Shown here in pieces: positions 23,502 to 31,911 of a stretch of DNA of 34,405 bases. The translations under genes were made by a program, and so were the position numbers. The number at the start of each line of letters is the position of its first letter. Positions within the stretch are counted from its first letter, which is position 1. The notes under the pieces were generated by a model. The model saw only the letters and a list, made by a program, of their open reading frames with translations, was not told the origin of the DNA and searched no databases. The DNA is from Zoogloea oryzae (lineage in GTDB: Bacteria > Pseudomonadota > Gammaproteobacteria > Burkholderiales > Rhodocyclaceae): contig NZ_BSPX01000051.1 of assembly GCF_030161255.1 (NCBI RefSeq), positions 1 to 34,405 of the forward strand. The letters are read 5' to 3'.

Positions 23502-24782
23502 ATGAACCAGCCGATCTACATCATCGACGGGGCGCGCACGCCCTTCCTCAAGGCCCGCAACGCGCCGGGGCCGTTCGCGGCATCGGATCTCGCCACCGCG
23601 GCCGGCAGCGCGCTGCTCGCCCGCCAGCGCTTTGCGCCGGACCAGCTGGACGAGGTGATCCTCGGCTGCGCCGCGCCGTCGCCCGACGAGGTGAACATCG
23701 GCCGCGTGGTGGCCCTGCGCATGGGCTGCGGCATCGACGTGCCGGGCTGGACGGTGATGCGCAACTGCGCGTCGGGCATGCAGGCGATCGACTCGGCCAT
23801 CGCCAACATCGAGCGCGGGCGCGCGCAGCTGGTGCTGGCGGGCGGCGTGGACGCGCTCTCGCGGGCGCCGCTGCTGTATTCCGACCCGATGGTGCGCTGG
23901 TTCGCCGGCTGGATGGGCGCCCGTAGCCTGGGCGAGAAGCTGGCGATGATCCGGCGCTTCAAGCTCGGTTACCTGGCGCCGGTGATCGGCATCATGAAGG
24001 GCCTGACCGATCCCATCGCCGGCCAGCTGATGGGCCAGACCGCCGAGAACCTGGCCTTCGAGTTCGGCATCACCCGCGACGACATGGACGCCTTTGCGGT
24101 GGAGAGCCACCGCCGCGTGGCGGCTGCGCAGGACGCGGGGCATTTTGGCGAGATCGTGCCGCTGGTGGACAAGGACGGGACGGTTTACGCCCAGGACGAC
24201 GGCTTGCGCCGGGATGCCTCGATGGCCGGCCTCGCCAAGCTCAAGCCTTTCTTCGACAAGAAATACGGCCGGGTGACGCCCGCCAACAGCTCGCAGATCA
24301 CCGACGGCGCCGCGTGGCTGATCCTCGCCTCGGAAGACGCCGTGCAGCAGCACGGCCTCACGCCCATCGGCCGCATCGTCGACACCGAATGGGCCGGGCT
24401 GGAGCCCGAGCGCATGGGCCTCGGCCCGGTGCATGCGGCCTCGCCGATCCTCACCCGCAACGGCCTCGGGCGCGACGATATCGACCTGTGGGAAATCAAC
24501 GAAGCCTTCGCCGCCCAGGTGATCGCCTGCCTGAAGGCCTGGCAGAACGACGAATACTGCCGCATGCGCCTGGGCCTGCCCGGGGCGCTCGGCGCCATCG
24601 ACCCGGCCAGGCTCAACGTGGATGGCGGCGCGGTGGCGCTGGGCCATCCGGTGGGAGCGAGCGGGGCGCGCATCGTGCTGCATCTGCTCCACGCGCTGCG
24701 CCGCACCGGCGGCAAGCGGGGCATCGCCAGCATCTGCATCGGCGGTGGTCTGGGTGGCGCAATGCTGGTGGAGGCCCTGTGA
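23502..24782 (+). CDS. acetyl-CoA C-acyltransferase (thiolase), FadI-like
   Basis: 426-residue thiolase that cleaves 3-ketoacyl-CoA with CoA at the end of each beta-oxidation cycle. The active-site elements are in place: nucleophile Cys89 in RNCASGMQA, NEAFAAQ, GHPVGASGARI with the catalytic His, and the second Cys in ICIGGGLGGA. Length and the extended loop around 120-160 (SDPMVRWFAGWMGARSLGEK) fit the longer FadI type rather than FadA. Its stop shares one base with the start of the FadJ-like gene (TGATG at 24780-24784), so the two subunits are probably made in fixed ratio as a FadI-FadJ-like complex. Confidence 0.93.
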   Translation: MNQPIYIIDGARTPFLKARNAPGPFAASDLATAAGSALLARQRFAPDQLDEVILGCAAPSPDEVNIGRVVALRMGCGIDVPGWTVMRNCASGMQAIDSAIANIERGRAQLVLAGGVDALSRAPLLYSDPMVRWFAGWMGARSLGEKLAMIRRFKLGYLAPVIGIMKGLTDPIAGQLMGQTAENLAFEFGITRDDMDAFAVESHRRVAAAQDAGHFGEIVPLVDKDGTVYAQDDGLRRDASMAGLAKLKPFFDKKYGRVTPANSSQITDGAAWLILASEDAVQQHGLTPIGRIVDTEWAGLEPERMGLGPVHAASPILTRNGLGRDDIDLWEINEAFAAQVIACLKAWQNDEYCRMRLGLPGALGAIDPARLNVDGGAVALGHPVGASGARIVLHLLHALRRTGGKRGIASICIGGGLGGAMLVEAL

Positions 24783-26713
24783 TGAACCTGACGCACTGGA
24801 AACTGGAACGGGACGCCGACGGCATCGCCTGGGCGACCCTCGACGTGGCCGATTCGACCACCAACACCCTCGGCTTTGCGGTGATGACCGAGCTGGGGCA
24901 GCTCCTCGACGAACTCGACCGCCAGCCGCCCACCGCGCTGGTCATCCGCTCGGGCAAGGCGGCGGGCTTCATCGCCGGGGCCAACATCGAGGAATTCACC
25001 GCCATCGACTCTGCCGCTGCAGCGCGGGTGCTGGTGGAGCGGGGCTGGAACCTCTTCAACCGCCTGGCCGCGGTGGCTTACCCCACGCTGGCGCTGGTGC
25101 GCGGGCACTGCATGGGTGGCGGCTTCGAGCTGGCGCTGGCCTGCCGCTACCGCATCGCGGTGGATGAGCCGGGCACGCGCATGGCGTTGCCCGAGGTGAT
25201 GCTGGGCATCTACCCGGCCTGGGGCGGCATGCTGCGCCTGCCGCAGCTGATCGGCCCGGCCGCCGCGCTCGACCTGATGCTCACCGGCAAGGGCGTGGAT
25301 GCCCGCAAGGCGAAGCGCCTGGGCCTCGCCGACGAAGCCGTGCCCGCCCGGGTGATGGACAACGCCGCGCGGATGCTGGTGCTCTCCGGCCGCGAGCCGC
25401 ACCGCTTGCCGTTCATGCAGAAGCTGATGAACGGCCCGCTGTCCGGCATCGTCGCCAGCAAGGCCCGCCAGCAGGTGGCTACCAAGGCGCGGCCCGAGCA
25501 CTACCCTGCGCCCTACGCGATCATCGACATCTGGGCCAATCACGGCGGCAACGCGCTGGTGGTGCCGGCCAGCTCGCCCTCGTCGCTGGAGGCGATCTTC
25601 CGCTCGCCCACCGCCAAGAACCTGATCCGCGTGTTCTTTTTGCAGGAGCGCATGAAGGGCTTCGGCAAGGGCTCGGACTTTGAGCCCAAGCGCGTCCACG
25701 TGGTGGGCGCCGGCGTGATGGGCGGCGACATCGCCACCGAATGCGCCCTGCGCGGGATGATCGTGACCCTGCAGGATCAGTCCGTCGAACGCATCGCCCC
25801 GGCCATCGCCCGGGCCGGCAAGCGCATCGAACGCAAGTTCCGGGGCAAACCGCGGGAGGCGCGCTTTGCGCTGGACCGCTTGATCCCCGACCCGGCAGGC
25901 GCAGGCGTGGCCCAGGCCGATCTCATCATCGAGGCGATCTTCGAGAACCTCGACGCCAAGCGCGCCCTGTTTGCCGACATTGAGCGGCGCGCCCGGCCGG
26001 AAGCGGTGCTGGCGTCCAACACCTCCAGCCTGCGCATCGCCGACATCGCCACCGCGCTGACCGATCCGAGCCGGCTGGTGGGCATCCACTTCTTCAACCC
26101 GGTGGCGGTGCTGCCGCTCGTGGAGGTGGTGAAGAGCGCGGTGTCGGCCGACGAACCCTTCCGCAAGGCTGCCGCCTTCGTGCGCAAGCTCGACAAGCTG
26201 CCGCTGCCGGTGCAGGACGAGCCGGGCTTCCTGGTCAATGCGGTGCTCGGGCCCTACATGTATGAGGCGCTGCGCTGTGTGGACGAGGGCATCGCCCCCG
26301 AGACCATCGACGCCGCGCTGGTGGCTTACGGCATGCCCATGGGGCCGGTGGAGCTGATGGACACCGTCGGGCTCGACATCGCGGTGGCGGCGGGCAAGAC
26401 CCTGGCCGGCGCCGATGCGGTGCTGCCCAAGGCGCTGGCCGATCGCGTGGCCGCCGGCCAGCTCGGCAAGAAGAGCGGGCAGGGCTTTTACGCGTGGGTC
26501 GATGGCAGGGCGAAGAAGGCCGCCGCGGGTGCGCCGCCGGCCGGGCTCGCCGAGCGGATCGCCGCGCCGCTGCTGGCTGCGGCCCGTCGCTGCGTTGAAA
26601 AAGGCGTGGTCGAGGATGCCGATCTGGCCGACGCCGGGGTTATATTCGGGACCGGCTTTCCGCCCTTCACCGGCGGGCCGCTGAACCTGTCCCGCGCCGG
26701 CGCTGCCGGCTGA
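24782..26713 (+). CDS. multifunctional enoyl-CoA hydratase/3-hydroxyacyl-CoA dehydrogenase, FadJ-like
   Basis: 643-residue fusion. The N-terminal crotonase domain (about 1-200) has GHCMGGGFELALACR with the first catalytic Glu (about 116) and PEVMLGIYPAWGG with the second (about 138). The middle-to-C-terminal dehydrogenase has the NAD site VVGAGVMGGDIA (about 307-318), HFFNPVAVLPLVE with the His/Glu pair and the dimer domain PGFLVNAVLGPYMYEAL. It is shorter than E. coli FadB/FadJ (about 715-730) and ends soon after FPPFTGGPL, so the C-terminal tail is reduced. It hydrates 2-enoyl-CoA and oxidises L-3-hydroxyacyl-CoA. The ATG at 24782 overlaps the thiolase stop; upstream in-frame starts lie inside the thiolase gene. 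Confidence 0.92.
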   Translation: MNLTHWKLERDADGIAWATLDVADSTTNTLGFAVMTELGQLLDELDRQPPTALVIRSGKAAGFIAGANIEEFTAIDSAAAARVLVERGWNLFNRLAAVAYPTLALVRGHCMGGGFELALACRYRIAVDEPGTRMALPEVMLGIYPAWGGMLRLPQLIGPAAALDLMLTGKGVDARKAKRLGLADEAVPARVMDNAARMLVLSGREPHRLPFMQKLMNGPLSGIVASKARQQVATKARPEHYPAPYAIIDIWANHGGNALVVPASSPSSLEAIFRSPTAKNLIRVFFLQERMKGFGKGSDFEPKRVHVVGAGVMGGDIATECALRGMIVTLQDQSVERIAPAIARAGKRIERKFRGKPREARFALDRLIPDPAGAGVAQADLIIEAIFENLDAKRALFADIERRARPEAVLASNTSSLRIADIATALTDPSRLVGIHFFNPVAVLPLVEVVKSAVSADEPFRKAAAFVRKLDKLPLPVQDEPGFLVNAVLGPYMYEALRCVDEGIAPETIDAALVAYGMPMGPVELMDTVGLDIAVAAGKTLAGADAVLPKALADRVAAGQLGKKSGQGFYAWVDGRAKKAAAGAPPAGLAERIAAPLLAAARRCVEKGVVEDADLADAGVIFGTGFPPFTGGPLNLSRAGAAG

Positions 26714-26735
26714 AACCCTCCCGAGGAGCCACTCC

Positions 26736-27143
26736 ATGTGCAATCAACCCACCCAGCTCCCGCCAGGCCAGATGCCGGTCCTGCGCGTGATGCCGATGCC
26801 GGCCGATCTCAACCCGTCGGGCGACGTGTTTGGCGGCTGGATCATGGCCCAGGTGGATATCGCCGGCGCCGTGCCGGCCATCAAGCGGGCCCGTGGCCGG
26901 GTGGCCACCATCGCGGTCAATTCCTTCCTGTTCAAGCAGCCGGTGTCGGTGGGCGACATCGTCAGCTTCTACGCCGAGATCATCAAGGTCGGGCGGAGCT
27001 CGATCACCGTCGATGTGGCGGTGTACGCCGAGCGCAACCCGGAGCACCCCATCGTCGTGAAGGTGACCGAAGCCGTGCTCACCTACGTGGCAGTGGACAA
27101 GAACGGCCAGAAGCGGGAAATTCCGCCTGAAACGAACGTCTGA
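26736..27143 (+). CDS. acyl-CoA thioesterase, YciA-like
   Basis: 135-residue hotdog-fold thioesterase of the YciA/ACOT type. The diagnostic stretch NPSGDVFGGWIMAQVDIAGA (26-45) holds the catalytic Asp41, followed by ATIAVNSFLFKQPVSVGDIV, the paired strand segment. YciA-type enzymes hydrolyse a broad range of acyl-CoAs in the cytoplasm and can relieve CoA trapping. In this operon it would release CoA or drain acyl-CoA, including the presumed TetR ligand; that last point is inference. Ribosome site CCGAGGAG (26721-26728). Lies 22 bp after the FadJ-like gene. Confidence 0.9.
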   Translation: MCNQPTQLPPGQMPVLRVMPMPADLNPSGDVFGGWIMAQVDIAGAVPAIKRARGRVATIAVNSFLFKQPVSVGDIVSFYAEIIKVGRSSITVDVAVYAERNPEHPIVVKVTEAVLTYVAVDKNGQKREIPPETNV

Positions 27144-27262
27144 CCCAGCATCGACATCACCCTTGCCGCGAATCCCCGGTGGATTCGCCCAACCAGAAAC
27201 GCCCGGGACGTCGCGCAGCCCGAGGCTTGCACACAACGACAGCGCCCACGTGAGGAGACACC

Positions 27263-28543
27263 ATGAAGATGAAAACCATCGCCCGCCTGATCCCCCTGGT
27301 TGCCGCCGGTCTTGCCAGTGGCCAGGCAGCCGCCGCCGGCTTCCAGCTGCTCGAGCAGAACGCCAGCGGTATCGGCAACTCGTATGCGGGCTCGGCGGCC
27401 GTCGCCGAGAACGCCAGCACGATCTTCTTCAACCCGGCCGGCATGACCCAGCTGAAGGATAGGGAGGTGTCGGTCGGCATGTCTGCCGTGCGCCCGACCT
27501 TCAAGTTCGACAACCGCGGCTCGAGTGTCGGTGTGCTGGGCTCTGCCGGTGAGGGCAACGACGCGGGCAGCTGGGCCTTCATCCCCAACGCCTACATGTC
27601 GTGGGCGCTGACCAAGAACCTCTACGCCGGCCTCGGGATCGGTGCGCCCTTCGGTCTGGTCACCGAGTACGACAATCCCTGGCTGGGCGGTGCCCAGGCC
27701 ATCAAGTTCGACATCAAGACCGTCAATCTCAACCCCAGCCTGGCCTACCGCATCAACGACAAGATCTCGGTCGGCGGCGGCCTCAGCTACCAGAAGATGA
27801 AGGTGGAGTACATCCGCCAGGCCACGGTGACGTCGGCCGCGCTTGCCGCCACCACCGCCACCCTGTCGGCCGACAACGACGCCTGGGGCTGGAACGTGGG
27901 CGCGCTGTTCACCCTGAGCCCGACGACGAAGGTGGGCGTGTCCTACCGCTCGTCGATCAAGCACGACCTGAAGGGCGACCTGTCCGTCAGCGGCCCGGCC
28001 GCGGGCGCCAGCGCGGCGCTCACCACCGGGGCGGCGAAGGCCGACGTCGAGCTGCCCGAGACCTTCATCCTGAGCGTGGCGCAGACCCTCAACGACAAGT
28101 GGGAAATGCTCGGTGACGTTTCCTGGACCGGCTGGAGCAGCATCCCGAAGGTGGACATCGTGCGCACCTCCGGCGCCCTCAACGGCGTGACGGTGCAGAC
28201 CCTCGACACCAAGTTCCGCGACACCTGGCGCTTTGCCCTCGGCACCAACTACCGCCTGAACGAACAGGTGAAGCTGAAGTTCGGCATCGCCTACGACCAG
28301 AGTCCGGTGCAGAGCGACCAGCACCGCCTCGTGTCGCTGCCCGACAGCAACAGGACCTGGCTCTCGACCGGCGCCCAGATCAAGGTCTCCAAGGATTCCA
28401 TGGTCGACCTGGGGGCCGCCTACCTGCGCGTGGCCGAGTCGCACATCGACAACAACCAGACCGCCCTCGGTCGTGGCCGCGTGACCGGTGTGTACGACGC
28501 TCGCGTGTGGATCCTCGGCGCCCAGTACTCGATGGCTTTCTGA
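27263..28543 (+). CDS. fadL: outer-membrane long-chain fatty acid transporter, FadL/OmpP1/TodX family
   Basis: 426-residue outer-membrane beta-barrel. A signal peptide is clear: basic start MKMKTIAR, hydrophobic core to about residue 24, cleavage near AAA-AG. The mature N-terminus GFQLLEQNASGIGNSYAG plus the NPAGMTQL motif form the hatch region typical of FadL. Alternating-residue strands follow and the protein ends in a terminal Phe (YSMAF), the usual assembly signal. It takes up long-chain fatty acids or other hydrophobic substrates. GAGGAG (27252-27257) precedes the ATG. Last gene of module A before a strong terminator. A 119-bp gap before it holds a CGAATCC/GGATTCG hairpin (27169-27187). 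Confidence 0.93.
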   Translation: MKMKTIARLIPLVAAGLASGQAAAAGFQLLEQNASGIGNSYAGSAAVAENASTIFFNPAGMTQLKDREVSVGMSAVRPTFKFDNRGSSVGVLGSAGEGNDAGSWAFIPNAYMSWALTKNLYAGLGIGAPFGLVTEYDNPWLGGAQAIKFDIKTVNLNPSLAYRINDKISVGGGLSYQKMKVEYIRQATVTSAALAATTATLSADNDAWGWNVGALFTLSPTTKVGVSYRSSIKHDLKGDLSVSGPAAGASAALTTGAAKADVELPETFILSVAQTLNDKWEMLGDVSWTGWSSIPKVDIVRTSGALNGVTVQTLDTKFRDTWRFALGTNYRLNEQVKLKFGIAYDQSPVQSDQHRLVSLPDSNRTWLSTGAQIKVSKDSMVDLGAAYLRVAESHIDNNQTALGRGRVTGVYDARVWILGAQYSMAF

Positions 28544-28557
28544 TCTGCTGTAACAAC

Positions 28558-28589
28558 CCGGCGCCGGACTCTCCGGCGCCGGTTTTTTT
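28558..28589 (+). terminator. intrinsic terminator after fadL
   Basis: Perfect 11-bp stem CCGGCGCCGGA (28558-28568) and TCCGGCGCCGG (28572-28582) with a 3-base loop, followed directly by seven T (28583-28589). It starts 14 bp after the fadL stop and should end the module A transcript. The next gene starts only 11 bp after the T-run. Confidence 0.93.
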
Positions 28590-28600
28590 CTGGCCCCTTC

Positions 28601-29275
28601 ATGCCGCGCATCGATTCCACCCCAGACGCCAAGACCCGCATCCTCGACGCCGCCGAGCGGCTGTTCATGGAAAACGGCTACGCCGCCACCTCGATCCGCA
28701 TGATCACCGGCGCCGCCGGCGTGCCCGTGGCGCTGGTCAATTACCACTTCGGCTCCAAGCAGGGGCTGATGGAGGCGGTTTACGAGCGCGCTCTGGGCAG
28801 CCGCGGCGGCAGCCGGGTGAGCTATCTCGACAAGCTCGAGCTCGATGCCGCCGGCAAGCCCATCGCCGTCGACGTGCTGGTGGATGCCTTCCTGTCGTCG
28901 GCGCTGCGCCTCACCCGCAAGGACACCATCTCGGGCGAGGTCTTCAAGCAACTCATCGGGCGCGCCTTCTACGAGCCCGGCCCGGGCACCGAGGCCTTCT
29001 TTCCGGCTGAATACCGGGAGGCGGTGGATCGCTACCGCCAGGCCTTCATGCGCACGCTGCCCCACCTCTCGCAGGATGACGTGGTGTGGCGCATGTACTT
29101 CTTCGTCGGCATCGTCGCCTACGCGATGGCCGGAAAGGATGTGATGCGGATGACCGAAACCTATTCCCTTGCCGATGCCGGCAATCCCGAAGGCATCATG
29201 GCCCGCCTGCGACCCTTTGTGGTGGCGGGTTTCCTTGCCCCGGAAGGCACGCTGCCGACCGCCGTCGGTACCTGA
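28601..29275 (+). CDS. TetR-family regulator of fatty-acid degradation (module B)
   Basis: 224-residue TetR regulator. HTH region about 10-60 (KTRILDAAERLFMENGYAA, RMITGAAGVPVALVNYHFG, SKQGLMEAVY) is closely similar to the TetR at 20296, and the length and C-terminal plan also match, so the two are paralogues. It lies between the fadL terminator and the fusion-enzyme gene, whose promoter carries a dyad, and probably represses that gene. The ATG at 28601 starts 11 bp after the terminator T-run; no promoter or ribosome site is visible in that gap, so it may be expressed by readthrough, from a promoter inside fadL, or leaderless. An acyl-CoA ligand is inferred. Confidence 0.87.
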   Translation: MPRIDSTPDAKTRILDAAERLFMENGYAATSIRMITGAAGVPVALVNYHFGSKQGLMEAVYERALGSRGGSRVSYLDKLELDAAGKPIAVDVLVDAFLSSALRLTRKDTISGEVFKQLIGRAFYEPGPGTEAFFPAEYREAVDRYRQAFMRTLPHLSQDDVVWRMYFFVGIVAYAMAGKDVMRMTETYSLADAGNPEGIMARLRPFVVAGFLAPEGTLPTAVGT

Positions 29276-29289
29276 TTTTTTTCTGATTG

Positions 29290-29337
29290 TTGCATCTAAA
29301 TTCATGATTGCGCTAAGATTTGAACAGTTGTTCAAAT
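29290..29337 (+). promoter_or_regulatory. sigma70 promoter with palindromic operator for fatty-acid module B
   Basis: TTGCAT (29290-29295) and TAAGAT (29314-29319) are spaced by 18 bp. A palindrome with perfect 9-bp arms ATTTGAACA and TGTTCAAAT (29318-29326 and 29329-29337) overlaps the end of the -10 box, so a bound protein would block initiation. The half-site differs from the AAAC/GTTT site of module A. The region begins 14 bp after the TetR stop. Confidence 0.72.
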
Positions 29338-29401
29338 AATTCGCGGGATTCCTGAACCATAAAGCCGGCTCACCCATGGGCCGCATCTGAAGGAGGAGCA
29401 A

Positions 29402-31783
29402 GTGAGCAGACTCATCATTCGCAAGGTGGCCGTGCTGGGTGCCGGCGTCATGGGGGCGCAGATCGCCGCCCACTGCGCCAACGCCAGCGTGCCGGTCATC
29501 CTTTTCGACCTGCCGAAGGAAGGCGACCCCAACGCCATCGCCAAAAAGGCGGTGGACGGGCTCAAGAAGCTCGACCCGGCGCCCCTCGCCACCCGCGACC
29601 GGGCCCAGTTCATCGAGGTGGCCAACTACGGTTCCGATCTCGAAAAGCTGCGCGACTGCGACCTCATCATCGAGGCCATCGCCGAGAAGATGGAATGGAA
29701 GCTCGACCTGTACGCCAAGGTCGCGCCGTTCATCCGCCCGGACGCGATCTTCGCCTCCAACACCTCGGGCCTGTCGATCAACGCCCTGGACCAGGGCCTG
29801 CCCGAAGCCATGCGTGACCGCTTCTGCGGCATCCACTTCTTCAACCCGCCGCGCTACATGGCGCTGGTCGAGCTGATCCCCACCGCCCGCACCCAGCCGG
29901 CGATGCTCGACGATCTGGAGGCCTGGCTCACCACCCGCCTGGGCAAGAGCATCGTCCGCGCCAAGGACACCCCCAACTTCGTCGCCAACCGCGTGGGCGT
30001 GTTCTCGATCCTGGCGGTGATGCACCACACCGCGCGCCTGGGCCTGGGCTTCGACGAAGTGGACGCCCTCACCGGCCCGCTCATCGGCCGCCCCAGGAGC
30101 GCCACCTACCGCACCGCCGACGTGGTTGGCCTCGACACCCTGGCCCACGTGGTCGGCACCATGGACGCGACCCTGCCGGACGACCCGTGGCATGGCTACT
30201 ACAAGTCGCCCGAGTGGCTCGCCGGCCTGATCGCCAAGGGCGCCCTGGGCCAGAAGACCAAGGGCGGCATCTTCCGCAAGGAAGGCAAGGTCATCAACGT
30301 GCTGGATCTCGCCTCGGGCGCCTATCGCCCCAGCGCCGGCGAGGTTGCGCCCGAAGTGCTGGCCATCCTCAAGAACCGCAACCCGGCCGAGAAGTTCGCC
30401 CAGCTGCGCGCAAGCCAACACCCGCAGGCCCAGTTCCTGTGGGCGATCTTCCGCGACGTGTTCCACTACTGCGCCTTCCAGCTCGGCGCCATCGCCGACA
30501 GCGCCCGCGACGTGGATTTCGCCATGCGCTGGGGCTTCGGCTGGCAGCAGGGCCCGTTTGAAACCTGGCAGGCCGCCGGCTGGCAGGCCATCGCCAACGC
30601 CATCAAGAACGACATCGAAGCCGGCGTGGCGATGACCAACGCGCCGCTGCCGGCCTGGGTGTTCGACGGTCGCACCGGCGTGCACACGCCGGACGGCTCG
30701 TGGAGCGCCAGTGACGCCACCCTCAAGCCCCGTTCGACCCTGCCCGTCTATCAGCGCCAGCTCTTCCCCGAGCGCGTGCTGGGCGAGGCTGCGCCGGACG
30801 CCGGTGTCACCCTGTGGGAGAACGACGGCGTGCGCCTGTGGAACCTCCCGGCGAAGGACGCCCGCATCGGCATCATCTCCTTCAAGTCGAAGATGCACGC
30901 GGTGGGCGACGAGGTGCTGGACGGTGTGCTCGAAGCCATCGCCCGCGCCGAGCGCGACCTGGACGGCCTGGTGATCTGGCACGAGGCGCCGTTTGCGGTG
31001 GGCGCCAACCTGGCGCAGGTCGTCGAAGCCTGCAAGGCCGGCCAGTTCGACCGCCTCGAGAAGACCGTCGCCAAGTTCCAGCAGGCCTCGATGGCCCTCA
31101 AGCATTCCGCGGTGCCCACGGTGGCGGCGGTGCAGGGCATGGCGCTGGGCGGCGGCTGCGAGTTCGTGATGCACGCCACCCATCGCGTGATGGCGCTGGA
31201 GAGCTACGTGGGCCTCGTCGAGGCCGGCGTCGGCCTGATCCCCGCGGGCGGCGGCTGCAAGGAGTTCGCGCTGCGTGCGGCGGGCTTCGCCAGCCGGGCC
31301 GCGGGCGGCGACGTGTTCCCCTTCATCCAGAACATGTTCCAGACCATCGCCATGGCCAACGTCTCCAAGAGCGCCCTGCAGGCGGTGGAGCTGGGCTTCG
31401 CGAAGGAGTCCGACGACATCCTCTTCAACGCCAACGAGCTGCTCCATGTGGCCCTGGCCCGGGCCCGGGCGATCGCCGAATCCGGCTACCAGCCGCCGCT
31501 CGTCCAGCGCGCCGTGCAGGTGGCTGGCCGTAACGGCATCGCCACCTGCGAGATGATGCTCATCAACATGAAGGAGGGCGGCTTCATCTCCGAGTGGGAC
31601 TACCGCGTCGCCCGTGCGGCGGCCACCGCCCTGTGCGGCGGCGAGGTGGAGACCAACGCGAAGGTGTCGGAGCAATGGATTCTCGACGTGGAGCGCGCGC
31701 TCTTCGTGGATCTGCTCAAGACCGAAAAGACCCAGCAGCGCATCGTGCACATGCTGGAAACCGGCAAGCCGCTGCGCAACTAG
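29402..31783 (+). CDS. 3-hydroxyacyl-CoA dehydrogenase/enoyl-CoA hydratase fusion, FadN-like
   Basis: 793-residue fusion with the dehydrogenase first. The N-terminal NAD site VLGAGVMGAQIA (11-22, GAGVMG at 13-18), HFFNPPRYMALVELIP with the His/Glu pair (about 143-158) and the dimer domains run to about 400. The C-terminal crotonase domain has QGMALGGGCEF (about 578-588) and GLVEAGVGLIPAGGG (about 603-617). It catalyses hydration and oxidation steps of beta-oxidation. The start is a GTG at 29402 with a strong AGGAGGAG (29391-29398). Domain order is the reverse of the FadJ-like enzyme at 24782. Pairs with the thiolase 128 bp downstream. Confidence 0.92.
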   Translation: MSRLIIRKVAVLGAGVMGAQIAAHCANASVPVILFDLPKEGDPNAIAKKAVDGLKKLDPAPLATRDRAQFIEVANYGSDLEKLRDCDLIIEAIAEKMEWKLDLYAKVAPFIRPDAIFASNTSGLSINALDQGLPEAMRDRFCGIHFFNPPRYMALVELIPTARTQPAMLDDLEAWLTTRLGKSIVRAKDTPNFVANRVGVFSILAVMHHTARLGLGFDEVDALTGPLIGRPRSATYRTADVVGLDTLAHVVGTMDATLPDDPWHGYYKSPEWLAGLIAKGALGQKTKGGIFRKEGKVINVLDLASGAYRPSAGEVAPEVLAILKNRNPAEKFAQLRASQHPQAQFLWAIFRDVFHYCAFQLGAIADSARDVDFAMRWGFGWQQGPFETWQAAGWQAIANAIKNDIEAGVAMTNAPLPAWVFDGRTGVHTPDGSWSASDATLKPRSTLPVYQRQLFPERVLGEAAPDAGVTLWENDGVRLWNLPAKDARIGIISFKSKMHAVGDEVLDGVLEAIARAERDLDGLVIWHEAPFAVGANLAQVVEACKAGQFDRLEKTVAKFQQASMALKHSAVPTVAAVQGMALGGGCEFVMHATHRVMALESYVGLVEAGVGLIPAGGGCKEFALRAAGFASRAAGGDVFPFIQNMFQTIAMANVSKSALQAVELGFAKESDDILFNANELLHVALARARAIAESGYQPPLVQRAVQVAGRNGIATCEMMLINMKEGGFISEWDYRVARAAATALCGGEVETNAKVSEQWILDVERALFVDLLKTEKTQQRIVHMLETGKPLRN

Positions 31784-31790
31784 TTGATTG

Positions 31791-31894
31791 CAGTGAGGAG
31801 TAAGGAGAAAGGAGTGAGGAGGCCTTGTTTTGGCCCGGTGCGCTGGCGATGGTCGGCGCAGGCAGATTGGCCCCTCGCACCTCACGCCTCACTG
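31791..31894. repeat. small element with imperfect terminal inverted repeats between fusion enzyme and thiolase genes
   Basis: A 104-bp stretch begins with CAGTGAGG (31791-31798) and ends with its exact reverse complement CCTCACTG (31887-31894). Inside, purine-rich GTGAGG/GGAG repeats on the left match, imperfectly, CTCGCACCTCACGCCTC on the right, so the ends pair over about 26 bases. The low complexity and palindromic ends resemble interspersed intergenic repeats of betaproteobacteria. It separates two genes expected to be co-transcribed and could form a hairpin in their mRNA. Confidence 0.55.
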
Positions 31895-31911
31895 ACCCAA
31901 AGGAGAATTCG

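Noticed and set aside
27083..31885. 1600-codon minus-strand open frame across fadL, TetR and the FadN-like gene
   Set aside because: Shadow frame caused by GC-biased third positions; His/Gly/Ala-rich composition and no domain, with well-supported genes on plus.
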